Shown here: piece by piece, positions 49,839 to 57,788 of the stretch
Layout: every line of letters begins with the position of its first letter
Numbering within the stretch: the stretch's first letter is position 1
Origin: Streptomyces sp. NBC_00094
GTDB taxonomy: Bacteria; Actinomycetota; Actinomycetes; Streptomycetales; Streptomycetaceae
Assembly: GCF_026343125.1 (NCBI RefSeq)
Contig: NZ_JAPEMB010000001.1
Span: forward strand, 6,763,501-6,827,500
Length of the DNA: 64,000 nt
Direction: 5' to 3'
Made by a program: the position numbers and the translations under genes
The notes under the pieces: generated by a model
Told to the model about the DNA's origin: nothing
Database searches by the model: none
Seen by the model: only the letters and a program-made list of their open reading frames with translations

Positions 49839-50595
49839 GCTCCGGCCGGTCGTTCACCCTCCGGGCGTGAAGGACCGCCGGAGCGGTGAGCACTGGGGTG
49901 GCCGCCTGTACATGCGGGAGATCTCGCTGCGGATCACCCGGCACCTGGTGACGACCCGGGTCACGCCCAACCAGCTGACCTACCTGATGACGGTCTGCGG
50001 CGTGCTCGCCGCTCCGGCCCTCCTCGTGCCGGGCATCACGGGCGCCGTCCTCGGCGTGGTGATGGTCCAGCTCTACCTGCTGCTCGACTGCGTCGACGGC
50101 GAGGTGGCCCGCTGGAAGAAGCAGTTCTCGCTCAGCGGCGTCTGGCTGGACCGGGTCGGCGCGTACCTGTGCGACGCGGCGGTCCTCGTCGGCTTCGGCC
50201 TGCGCGCGGCCGACCTGTGGGGCTCGGGGCAGATCGACTGGCTGTGGGCCTTCCTCGGCACGCTCGCCGCCCTCGGCGCCATCCTGATCAAGGCCGAGAC
50301 CGACCTCGTCGGCGTCGCCCGGCACCAGGGCGGACTCCCGCCGGTCAAGGAGACGGCCTCCGAGCCGCGCTCCTCCGGTATGGCGCTGGCCCGCAGGGCC
50401 GCCGCCGCGCTCAAGTTCCACCGGCTGATCCTGGGGATCGAGGCCTCCTTCCTGATCCTGGGCCTCGCGATCCTGGACCAGGTCCGGGGCGACCTCTTCT
50501 TCTCCCGGATCGGTGTCGCCGTCCTCGCCGCCATCGCCCTGCTCCAGACCGTGCTGCACCTGGTGTCGATCCTGGTCTCCAGCAGGCTGAAGTGA
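49816..50595 (+). CDS. CDP-alcohol phosphatidyltransferase, motif with Asp-to-Ala change
   Basis: A 259-residue membrane protein with several helices. The CDP-alcohol motif is Asp91, Asp94, Gly95, Ala98, Arg99, then Gly108 and Asp112. The expected fourth Asp, three residues further on, is Ala116; Asp120 is the next acid. In studied enzymes the fourth Asp is the general base, so either Asp120 substitutes or activity differs. It overlaps the dehydrogenase by 23 bases and the glycosyltransferase by GTGA. It may accept the CDP-alcohol made here onto a lipid or on a growing chain. Confidence 0.82.
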   Translation: MQKPSVAELRPVVHPPGVKDRRSGEHWGGRLYMREISLRITRHLVTTRVTPNQLTYLMTVCGVLAAPALLVPGITGAVLGVVMVQLYLLLDCVDGEVARWKKQFSLSGVWLDRVGAYLCDAAVLVGFGLRAADLWGSGQIDWLWAFLGTLAALGAILIKAETDLVGVARHQGGLPPVKETASEPRSSGMALARRAAAALKFHRLILGIEASFLILGLAILDQVRGDLFFSRIGVAVLAAIALLQTVLHLVSILVSSRLK

Positions 50596-51488
50596 GGCCG
50601 GCCGTGAGTTCTCCGCTCAAGGTGGGAGCCGTCGTCATCACGATGGGCAACCGCCCCGACGACCTGCGCGCGCTGATCGACTCGGTCGCCAAGCAGGAGG
50701 GCGAGCCGGTCGAGGTCGTCGTCGTCGGGCAGGGCACCCCGGTCACCGGGGTGCCCGACTGGGTGCGGACCGTCGACCTGCCGGAGAACGTCGGCATCCC
50801 CGCCGGCCGCAACATCGGCATCGAGGCCTTCGGACCCGGCGGCACCGACGTCGACGTCCTGCTCTTCCTCGACGACGACGGGCTCCTCGCGTACACGGAC
50901 ACCGCCGAACTCGTCCGCCAGGCCTTCACGGCCGATCCGCGCCTCGGCATCATCAGCTTCCGCATCGCCGATCCGGAGACCGGGACCACCCAGCGCCGGC
51001 ACGTGCCGCGGCTGCGTGCCGCCGATCCGATGCGCTCCTCGCGGGTGACGACCTTCCTCGGCGGCGCCAACGCCGTCCGCACCAAGGTCTTCGCCGAAGT
51101 GGGCGTTCTCCCGGGCGAGTTCTTCTACGCGCACGAGGAGACCGACCTCGCCTGGCGCGCGCTCGACGCCGACTGGATGATCGACTACCGTTCCGACATG
51201 GTGCTGTTGCACCCCACTACCGCACCTTCCCGCCACGCCTCGTACCACTTCAACGTGGCCCGTAACCGAGTGTGGCTGGCACGTCGCAATCTGCCCGCGC
51301 CCCTGGTGCCGGTGTATCTCGGCGTCTGGCTGCTGCTCACCCTGGCGCGTCGGCCCTCACTCTCCGCGCTCAAGGTGTGGTCCGGCGGTTTCCGCGAGGG
51401 GTGGACGACTCCCTGCGGGCCGCGCCGTCCGATGAGGTGGAGTACGGTGTGGCGGCTGACCCGGCTGGGTCGCCCCCCAGTCGTCTGA
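50592..51488 (+). CDS. Family 2 glycosyltransferase
   Basis: A 298-residue GT-A enzyme. VGAVVITMGNRPDDLRALID (about 11-30) opens the fold. FLDDDG (93-98) is the metal-binding acidic motif, FLGGANAVRTKVF the acceptor loop and HEETDLAWRALDA the catalytic base region. A hydrophobic segment near the C-terminus (LVPVYLGVWLLLTL) may attach it to the membrane. GTG 50592 overlaps the previous stop by 4 bases; GTG 50604 is an alternative. It would add a sugar to the lipid-linked phosphodiester product of this operon. Confidence 0.88.
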   Translation: MRPAVSSPLKVGAVVITMGNRPDDLRALIDSVAKQEGEPVEVVVVGQGTPVTGVPDWVRTVDLPENVGIPAGRNIGIEAFGPGGTDVDVLLFLDDDGLLAYTDTAELVRQAFTADPRLGIISFRIADPETGTTQRRHVPRLRAADPMRSSRVTTFLGGANAVRTKVFAEVGVLPGEFFYAHEETDLAWRALDADWMIDYRSDMVLLHPTTAPSRHASYHFNVARNRVWLARRNLPAPLVPVYLGVWLLLTLARRPSLSALKVWSGGFREGWTTPCGPRRPMRWSTVWRLTRLGRPPVV

Positions 51489-51537
51489 CATCGTGGTACC
51501 CGACGTGCCGCGCATCTTGAACACGAAAGTTTCGACT

Positions 51538-52467
51538 GTGAGTGACACACACCAGGGCGGGGCGGTCGCGACGAGCGCGCCCCCGTCCGTCGACGAGGGC
51601 CTGTCTCCGGCCGATCTGGCAGCGAAGTACGGTCTCTCGGTCAGCGGAGCCCGGCCCGGTCTGTTCGAGTACGTTCGCGAGCTGTGGAGCCGGCGCCACT
51701 TCATCCTGGCCTTCTCCTCGGCGAAGCTGACCGCCCAGTACAGCCAGGCCAAGCTGGGCCAGGTGTGGCAGGTGGCGACCCCCCTGCTCAACGCCCTGGT
51801 CTACTACCTGATCTTCGGGCTGATCCTCGGTGCCGGACAGGGGATGACCAAGGAGGTCTACATCCCCTTCCTGGTCACCGGCATCTTCGTGTTCACCTTC
51901 ACCCAGAGCTCGGTCATGGCCGGCGTCAGGGCGATCTCGGGCAACCTCGGACTCGTCCGGGCCCTGCACTTCCCCCGCGCCACCCTCCCGATCTCCTTCT
52001 CGCTCCAGCAGCTCCAGCAGCTGCTGTTCTCGATGATCGTGCTCGTGGCGGTCGCGATGGCCTTCGGCAGCTACCCCTCGCTCCGCTGGCTGCTCGTGAT
52101 CCCCGCGCTGTTCCTGCAGTTCGTGTTCAACGTGGGCCTCGCGATGATCATGGCCAGGATGGGCTCCAAGACGCCCGACCTCGCCCAGCTGATGCCCTTC
52201 GTCATGCGGACCTGGATGTACGCGTCGGGCGTCATGTTCTCGATCCCGGTGATGCTCGCCGACAAGCCGGCCTGGATCGCCGACATCCTCATGTACAACC
52301 CCGCGGCGGTCTACATGGACCTGATCCGCTTCGCCCTCATCGACGGCTACGGCGCGCAGAACCTGCCGGACCACGTCTGGTTCACCGCCCTCGGCTGGGC
52401 CCTGGCCCTCGGCATCGGCGGCTTCGTCTACTTCTGGAAGGCCGAGGAGAGGTACGGCCGTGGCTGA
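51538..52467 (+). CDS. ABC-2 type transporter permease (TagG/RfbD-like)
   Basis: A 309-residue membrane protein with about six helices in the ABC-2 pattern (LFEYVRELWSRRHFILAFSS; LNALVYYLIFGLILGAGQG; FLVTGIFVFTFTQSSVMAGV). It matches permeases that export polysaccharides and teichoic acids (TagG, KpsM, RfbD). GTG 51538 gives a soluble start of about 50 residues. It is 49 bases after the glycosyltransferase and overlaps the ATPase by 8 bases. With the ATPase it would flip the lipid-linked glycopolymer across the membrane. Confidence 0.9.
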   Translation: MSDTHQGGAVATSAPPSVDEGLSPADLAAKYGLSVSGARPGLFEYVRELWSRRHFILAFSSAKLTAQYSQAKLGQVWQVATPLLNALVYYLIFGLILGAGQGMTKEVYIPFLVTGIFVFTFTQSSVMAGVRAISGNLGLVRALHFPRATLPISFSLQQLQQLLFSMIVLVAVAMAFGSYPSLRWLLVIPALFLQFVFNVGLAMIMARMGSKTPDLAQLMPFVMRTWMYASGVMFSIPVMLADKPAWIADILMYNPAAVYMDLIRFALIDGYGAQNLPDHVWFTALGWALALGIGGFVYFWKAEERYGRG

Positions 52468-53245
52468 CACGAACCCGGGCAACATCCCCACCGTCATCTG
52501 CGACGACGTCCACATCGTCTACCGGGTCCACACCGGTGGCGGAGGCAAGGGCAGCGCCACCGCGGCCCTCAGCCGGATCGTCGGCCGCGGCAAGGCCGAG
52601 GTCACCCGCGGCGTCCGCAAGGTCCACGCGGTCCGCGGCGTCACCTTCACCGCCTACCGGGGCGAGGCCATCGGCCTCATCGGCTCCAACGGCTCCGGCA
52701 AGTCCACGCTGCTGCGCGCCGTCGCCGGTCTGCTCCCCACCGAGAGCGGCAAGGTCTACACCGACGGCCAGCCCTCGCTCCTGGGTGTCAACGCGGCCCT
52801 CATGAACGACCTGACCGGCGAGCGCAACGTGATCCTCGGCGGCCTCGCCATGGGCATGAGCCGCGAGGAGGTGCGCTCCCGCTACGCGAACATCGTCGAC
52901 TTCTCCGGCATCAACGAGAAGGGCGACTTCATCAGCCTGCCCATGCGCACGTACTCCTCCGGCATGGGTGCCCGGCTCCGCTTCGCGATCGCGGCCTCCA
53001 AGAACCACGACGTCCTCCTCATCGACGAGGCCCTCGCGACGGGAGACCGCAAGTTCCAGATCCGCTCCGAGGAGCGCATCCGCGAACTGCGCAAGGAGGC
53101 CGGCACGGTCTTCCTGGTCAGCCACAGCAACAAGTCCATCCGGGACACCTGCGACCGGGTGCTCTGGCTGGAGAAGGGGCAGCTCCTGATGGACGGCCCC
53201 ACGGACGAGGTCCTCAAGGCGTACGAGCGGGAGACCGCCCGCTAG
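52460..53245 (+). CDS. ABC transporter ATP-binding protein (TagH/RfbE-like)
   Basis: A 261-residue ATPase from GTG 52460. Walker A is GSNGSGKST (about 75-83), signature YSSGMGARLRF, Walker B DVLLIDEALATGD and the switch His is in FLVSHSNKSI. The N-terminal loop is long, typical of polysaccharide exporters of the TagH type. There is no large C-terminal polymer-recognition domain, so the exported glycan may be recognised by the permease. Last gene of the operon; a terminator hairpin follows. Confidence 0.92.
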   Translation: MADTNPGNIPTVICDDVHIVYRVHTGGGGKGSATAALSRIVGRGKAEVTRGVRKVHAVRGVTFTAYRGEAIGLIGSNGSGKSTLLRAVAGLLPTESGKVYTDGQPSLLGVNAALMNDLTGERNVILGGLAMGMSREEVRSRYANIVDFSGINEKGDFISLPMRTYSSGMGARLRFAIAASKNHDVLLIDEALATGDRKFQIRSEERIRELRKEAGTVFLVSHSNKSIRDTCDRVLWLEKGQLLMDGPTDEVLKAYERETAR

Positions 53246-53265
53246 AAGGCGCACCGAGCCGTGCG

Positions 53266-53297
53266 GAACCCCTGTCGGAGTCACCCGGCGGGGGTTC
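53266..53297 (+). terminator. Operon terminator
   Basis: GAACCCC (53266-53272) pairs with GGGGTTC (53291-53297), a 7-bp stem with an 18-base loop, 20 bases after the ATPase stop and followed by TTCC. Confidence 0.7.
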
Positions 53298-53390
53298 TTC
53301 CGTCCCCGGTCACCCGTCCTCCACCACCGCCCTTGCCGGAAGACGCCGGGCAGCCGTCCTTCTTCCGCGCGCGTCGCGCCGCCACCTGGA

Positions 53391-53409
53391 ATGTTCATGT
53401 GGTCAACAT
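53391..53409. promoter_or_regulatory. Operator-like palindrome before the TetR gene
   Basis: ATGTTCATGTGGTCAACAT is an inverted repeat (ATGTT at one end, AACAT at the other; one internal mismatch). It lies 17 bases before the TetR start, where self-repression is usual. Confidence 0.5.
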
Positions 53410-53425
53410 CGGGCAGGATGAGTCC

Positions 53426-54088
53426 ATGGCAGCGATCTCGGGGGGAAAGACCTATCACCACGGCGACCTGCGCAACGCGCTGATCTGTGCCGCCGTCGAT
53501 CTGGCCACCGACGGAGGCCCCGAGAGGGTCGTCCTCCGCGAGGCCGCCCGCAGGGTCGGCGTCTCGCCCACGGCGGCCTACCGCCACTTCGAGGGCCGCG
53601 GCGAACTGCTCCGTACCGTCAAGCTCCACGCCCAGCGCCTGCTCGCCGACTCCATGGAGCGGGCCGCCGCCCGGGAGCCCGGCGCCGACGACCCGGCCCT
53701 GGCGGCCGAGCGCAGACTCGTCGCCCTCTGCCGGGGATACGTCGGCTTCGCCGTGGAGCAGCCCGGCCTCTACAGGTCCGCGTTCTGCGTGCCCTGCCTT
53801 GCCGAGGTCGAGGACCGGCTCTCCGGGCGCCGGTCTCCCGAGCCGGAGATCCGCGCGTTCACCCTGCTCAAGGAGGCCCTTGAGGTCCTCTCCCGGGTCG
53901 GTGGCCATCGGCCGGACGGCTCCCGGCCCGGCTGCCGGCTCACCGCCGGGGCCGCCACGTGGTCGGCCGTGCACGGACTGTCACTCCTCCTGCTCGACGG
54001 CCCCCTTCGTCGCCTCCCCGCGCAGCGCAGGAACGACGTCGTCGAGTCCACCCTCGCCATGGTCGTCTCCGGCACGCGTGTCCTCTGA
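53426..54088 (+). CDS. TetR/AcrR-family regulator
   Basis: A 220-residue protein from ATG 53426. The HTH spans about 10-55 (GDLRNALICAAVDLATDGGP; REAARRVGVSPTAAYRHFEG). The C-terminal half (LCRGYVGFAVEQPGLYRSAF; SAVHGLSLLLLDGPLRRLP) is the WHG-type TetR_C fold. The palindrome upstream suggests self-repression. It lies between the export operon and the hopanoid operon and could control either. Its ligand is unknown. Confidence 0.88.
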   Translation: MAAISGGKTYHHGDLRNALICAAVDLATDGGPERVVLREAARRVGVSPTAAYRHFEGRGELLRTVKLHAQRLLADSMERAAAREPGADDPALAAERRLVALCRGYVGFAVEQPGLYRSAFCVPCLAEVEDRLSGRRSPEPEIRAFTLLKEALEVLSRVGGHRPDGSRPGCRLTAGAATWSAVHGLSLLLLDGPLRRLPAQRRNDVVESTLAMVVSGTRVL

Positions 54089-54401
54089 CGCCCACGGCGC
54101 CTCGAACTCCCTTGCTGCGCACGAGGGTTGACGACCCGTACGGATGAAGTCCCGGAACCGCGCCACCCGGGAACGCCGACGCCCCTCGTACAACGTAAGC
54201 TGGACCGGTCTGTTTCGAGGCAAGTAGGGCGATACCCCACGGCCATCGGGTCGCCGGGAGACGGCCCGGCGGGCAGGGGTAGGCGGCGTGTCCGAAATAG
54301 GATGGATTGGATCGGCAGTGTAGAACGGGAGTCGTGACGGCCATGACGCAGAATCTCCAGCTCCACGAGGGTGTCGCCGTCCGCTCGTCGGGCAGCGCCC
54401 A
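54089..54401 (+). other. Leader and promoter region of the hopanoid operon
   Basis: About 310 bases upstream of hpnC. TAGGAT (54298-54303) and TAGAAC (54321-54326) are possible -10 boxes, but no good -35 is placed. A 20-codon frame (54343-54405) ends inside it. No riboswitch fold was recognised. Confidence 0.5.
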
Positions 54402-54405
54402 GTGA
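54343..54405 (+). CDS. 20-residue peptide overlapping hpnC
   Basis: ATG 54343 opens a 20-codon frame whose TGA (54403-54405) overlaps the hpnC GTG at 54402 by 4 bases. GGGAG lies upstream at a long distance. The peptide starts MTQNLQLHEGVA and is hydrophilic. Translational coupling to hpnC is suggested by the overlap; a leader peptide or spurious frame are both possible. Confidence 0.4.
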   Translation: MTQNLQLHEGVAVRSSGSAQ

Positions 54406-55313
54406 CGGGTACCCGGCAGGTGCGCCCCGACGCCTCCTCGCGCACCACACTCGGCAAGGCCGCGGACGAGAACTTCCCCGTGGCCCCCTTCTTCCTGCCC
54501 CGGGCCTGGCGCGACGACCTCATGGCCGTCTACGGCTACGCCCGCCTCGTCGACGACATCGGCGACGGCGACCTCGCCCCCGGTGGCGCCGACGCCCGAC
54601 ACCTCGGCATCACCCCCGAGGAGGCGGAGGACCGGCTCGCCCTCCTCGACGCCTTCGAGGCGGACCTCCGGCGCGTCTTCGACGGCACCCCCCGGCACCC
54701 CCTGCTGCGCGCGCTCCAGCCGACCGTCCGGCGCCGCGGCCTCACCCCGGAGCCCTTCCTCGGGCTGATCGCCGCCAACCGCCAGGACCAGCTGGTGCGG
54801 CGCTACGAGACGTACGACGACCTCCTCGCGTACTGCGAGCTCTCCGCCAACCCCGTCGGCCGCCTCGTCCTCGCCATCACCGGCACCGACACCCCCGAGC
54901 GGATCCGGCGCTCCGACGAGATCTGCACCGCCCTGCAGATCGTCGAGCACCTCCAGGACGTCGCCGAGGACCTCGGCCGCGACCGGATCTACCTGCCCGC
55001 CGAGGACCTCAAGCGCTTCCACGTCACCGAGGACGACCTCGCCCGGCCCACCGCGGGCGCCTCCGTACGCGCCCTCGTCGCCTTCGAGGCCGAGCGGGCC
55101 CGCGGGCTGCTGCACGCGGGACTCCCGCTCGTCGGCAGCGTCCACGGCCGGCTCCGCCTCCTCCTCGCCGGTTTCACCGCAGGGGGACTCGCGGCACTCG
55201 ACGCGGTCGCCGCCGCCGGATTCGACGTCCTGCCCGGCCCGCCGAGGCCCACCAAGCCGAACCTGATGCGCCAGGCTGGAGCGGTTCTGCTCCGGGCGCG
55301 GAGAGAGGGGTGA
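54402..55313 (+). CDS. hpnC: Hydroxysqualene synthase HpnC
   Basis: A 303-residue squalene/phytoene synthase-fold enzyme. The first Asp motif is VDDIGDGD (about 50-57), and the second is DVAEDLGRDRIYLPAEDL. In the HpnCDE pathway HpnC converts presqualene diphosphate to hydroxysqualene. Without HpnD and HpnE adjacent it could be called a squalene synthase, but the three-gene set here settles it. GTG 54402 starts it. It overlaps hpnD by GTGA. Confidence 0.95.
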   Translation: MTGTRQVRPDASSRTTLGKAADENFPVAPFFLPRAWRDDLMAVYGYARLVDDIGDGDLAPGGADARHLGITPEEAEDRLALLDAFEADLRRVFDGTPRHPLLRALQPTVRRRGLTPEPFLGLIAANRQDQLVRRYETYDDLLAYCELSANPVGRLVLAITGTDTPERIRRSDEICTALQIVEHLQDVAEDLGRDRIYLPAEDLKRFHVTEDDLARPTAGASVRALVAFEAERARGLLHAGLPLVGSVHGRLRLLLAGFTAGGLAALDAVAAAGFDVLPGPPRPTKPNLMRQAGAVLLRARREG

Positions 55314-56260
55314 GCGCGACCGTGGAGGGACAGTCCCAGCCGTCCGCACCGGTACAGGCCGCCTACAGCTACTGCGAGGCGGTCACCGGGCAGCAGGCCC
55401 GTAACTTCGCCTACGGGATCAGGCTGCTGCCGACCGAGAAGCGCCAGGCGATGTCCGCGCTGTACGCGTTCTCGCGGCGCGTCGACGACATCGGCGACGG
55501 CACACTCCCGCCCGAGGCCAAGTGGGAGCGGCTCGAAGCGACCCGCGCCCTGCTCGACCGGGTCCGCACGGGCGAGATCGACGAGGACGACACCGACCCC
55601 GTCGCCGTCGCCCTCGCCGATTCGGCCCGCCGCTTCCCGATCCCGCTCGGCGGGCTCGACGAGCTCATCGACGGCGTCCTCATGGACGTGCGCGGGGCCA
55701 CCTACGAGAGCTGGGACGACCTCAAGGTCTACTGCCGCTGCGTCGCCGGCGCGATCGGCCGGCTCTCGCTCGGCGTCTTCGGCACCCAGCCCGGTGCCCA
55801 GGGCGCCGACCGGGCCCCCGAGTACGCCGACACGCTGGGCCTCGCGCTCCAACTCACCAACATCCTCAGGGACGTACGCGAGGACGCCGGGAACGGGCGT
55901 ACCTACCTGCCCGCCGACGACCTCGCCAAGTTCGGCTGCGGGGACGGCTTCGGAAGCGAGACCCCGCCCCCCGGCGCCGACTTCGCCGGCCTCGTCCACT
56001 TCGAAGTCCGGCGGGCCCGCGCCCTCTTCGCCGAGGGCTACCGCCTCCTCCCCATGCTCGACCGGCGCAGCGGCGCGTGCGTCGCCGCCATGGCGGGCAT
56101 CTACCGGCGGCTGCTCGACCGCATCGAGCGCGACCCCGAGGCCGTGCTGCGCGGCCGGGTCTCGCTGCCGGGCCGGGAGAAGGCGTACGTCGCGGTGCGC
56201 GGCCTCTCCGGGCTCGACACCCGCCACATCGCCCGACGTGGCGTCAGGGGGCGTTCCTGA
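55310..56260 (+). CDS. hpnD: Presqualene diphosphate synthase HpnD
   Basis: A 316-residue enzyme with SRRVDDIGDGT and LTNILRDVREDAGNGRTYLP, the two Asp-rich motifs for two farnesyl diphosphates. It condenses them head to head into presqualene diphosphate. NFAYGIRLLPTEKRQAMSAL is the family's N-terminal block. It starts at GTG 55310, overlapping hpnC, and its TGA overlaps the next small frame (ATG 56260). Confidence 0.95.
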   Translation: MSATVEGQSQPSAPVQAAYSYCEAVTGQQARNFAYGIRLLPTEKRQAMSALYAFSRRVDDIGDGTLPPEAKWERLEATRALLDRVRTGEIDEDDTDPVAVALADSARRFPIPLGGLDELIDGVLMDVRGATYESWDDLKVYCRCVAGAIGRLSLGVFGTQPGAQGADRAPEYADTLGLALQLTNILRDVREDAGNGRTYLPADDLAKFGCGDGFGSETPPPGADFAGLVHFEVRRARALFAEGYRLLPMLDRRSGACVAAMAGIYRRLLDRIERDPEAVLRGRVSLPGREKAYVAVRGLSGLDTRHIARRGVRGRS

Positions 56261-56391
56261 TGCGCCCGTACGCCCCCGTCCGCCGGGCAACCCCGTGCGC
56301 CGCCCCTGCGTCCCTGCCTGCGGCACCCCTGACGTCCGTGACCCCGCCCGCCGCGGTCCCGACCGATCCGACCCGAACGGAGGCCGCGTGA
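56260..56391 (+). CDS. Small Pro/Ala/Thr-rich protein between hpnD and hpnE
   Basis: A 43-residue frame from ATG 56260, sharing one base with the hpnD stop, to TGA 56389-56391, which overlaps the hpnE GTG by 4 bases. It starts MRPYAPVRRATPCAAPASLP and has no hydrophobic helix. From memory, S. coelicolor also has a small gene (SCO6761) between these two, which would support it. Overlaps at both ends favour real translation. Confidence 0.5.
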   Translation: MRPYAPVRRATPCAAPASLPAAPLTSVTPPAAVPTDPTRTEAA

Positions 56392-57788
56392 CGACCGACG
56401 GAACCGAGCGCGACTCCCGGCAGCCCCACGTCGTCGTCGTCGGCGGCGGGCTCGCCGGGACCACGGCCGCGCTCCAGCTCGCCGACGCCGGGGTCCGCGT
56501 CACCCTGCTCGAAGGGCGGCCTCGCCTCGGCGGTCTCGCCTTCTCCTTCCGCCGCGGCGACCTCACCGTCGACAACGGCCAGCACGTCTACCTGCGCTGC
56601 TGCACCGCCTACCGCTGGTTCCTCGACCGGATCGACGGCGCCCGCCTCGCCCCCGTCCAGGACCGGCTCGACGTCCCCGTCCTCGACGTCGGACACCCTC
56701 GCGGACCCCGGCTCGGCCGGATCCGCCGCGACAACCTCCCCGTACCGCTGCACCTCGCGCGCAGCCTCGCCACGTACCCGCACCTCTCCCTCGCCGAGCG
56801 TGCCTCCGTGGGCCGGGCCGCGCTCGCCCTGAAGAAGCTCGATCCTGCCGACCCGGCGCTCGACGGCATCGACTTCGCCACCTGGCTCGGCCGGCACGGC
56901 CAGTCCCCACGGGCCATCGAGGCCCTCTGGGACCTGGTCGGCATCCCCACCCTCAACGCCCCCGCCCCGCAGGCCTCCATGGGGCTCGCCGCGATGGTCT
57001 TCAAGACCGGTCTCCTCTCCGAGCCGGGCGCCGCCGACATCGGCTGGGCCCACGTCCCGCTCGGTGAACTCCACGACACCAGGGCCGCGAAGGAGCTCGA
57101 CGCCCTCGGCGTCCGCACCGCGCTGCGTACCAAGGCCGAGCGGATCTCCCGCACCGACGACGGGCGTTGGGCCGTCGACGTACCGGGCGAGACGATCACG
57201 GCGGACGCGGTCGTCCTCGCCGTACCGCAGCAGGAGACCCACGCCCTGCTGCCCGAAGACGCTCTCGACGACCCCGACCGGCTCCTCGACATCGCCACCG
57301 CGCCCATCCTCAACCTGCACGTCGTCTACGACCGCAAGGTGCTGAAGCAGCCCTTCTTCACCACGCTCGGCTCCCCGGTGCAGTGGGTCTTCGACCGGAC
57401 CGACTCCTCGGGTCTGAAGGGCGGCGGCCAGTACCTCGCCGTCTCCCAGTCCGCCGCCCAGGACGAGATCGACGAGCCCGTCGCCGTGCTGCGCGAGCGC
57501 TACCTCCCCGAGCTGGAGCGGCTGCTGCCCGCCGCCCGCGGCGCCGGGATCCGCGACTTCTTCGTCACCAGGGAGCGGACGGCCACGTTCGCCCCCACCC
57601 CGGGCGTCGGCCGGCTCCGCCCCGGCGCCCGCACCCGGGCACCGGGCCTGTACCTGGCCGGATCCTGGACCGCCACCGGCTGGCCCGCGACCATGGAGGG
57701 CGCCGTCCGCAGCGGCTTCAGCGCAGCGGGCGCGGCGCTCTCCACCCTCGGCCGCCGTCATGACCATCCGCTGCAGGAGGCGGCATGA
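56388..57788 (+). CDS. hpnE: Hydroxysqualene dehydroxylase HpnE (FAD-dependent amine-oxidase fold)
   Basis: A 466-residue flavoprotein. VVVVGGGLAGTTAALQLADA (about 15-34) binds FAD, and LGGLAFSFRRGDLTVDNGQHVY follows. The C-terminal end GLYLAGSWTATGWPATMEGAVRSG is the conserved FAD-binding end. It reduces hydroxysqualene to squalene. GTG 56388 has GGAGG upstream and overlaps the small frame by 4 bases. It overlaps the farnesyl diphosphate synthase by ATGA. Confidence 0.95.
   Translation: MTTDGTERDSRQPHVVVVGGGLAGTTAALQLADAGVRVTLLEGRPRLGGLAFSFRRGDLTVDNGQHVYLRCCTAYRWFLDRIDGARLAPVQDRLDVPVLDVGHPRGPRLGRIRRDNLPVPLHLARSLATYPHLSLAERASVGRAALALKKLDPADPALDGIDFATWLGRHGQSPRAIEALWDLVGIPTLNAPAPQASMGLAAMVFKTGLLSEPGAADIGWAHVPLGELHDTRAAKELDALGVRTALRTKAERISRTDDGRWAVDVPGETITADAVVLAVPQQETHALLPEDALDDPDRLLDIATAPILNLHVVYDRKVLKQPFFTTLGSPVQWVFDRTDSSGLKGGGQYLAVSQSAAQDEIDEPVAVLRERYLPELERLLPAARGAGIRDFFVTRERTATFAPTPGVGRLRPGARTRAPGLYLAGSWTATGWPATMEGAVRSGFSAAGAALSTLGRRHDHPLQEAA

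Noticed and set aside
54128..54337. 69-codon frame upstream of hpnC
   Set aside because: It begins with TTG without a ribosome site, and its product looks like shadow sequence.
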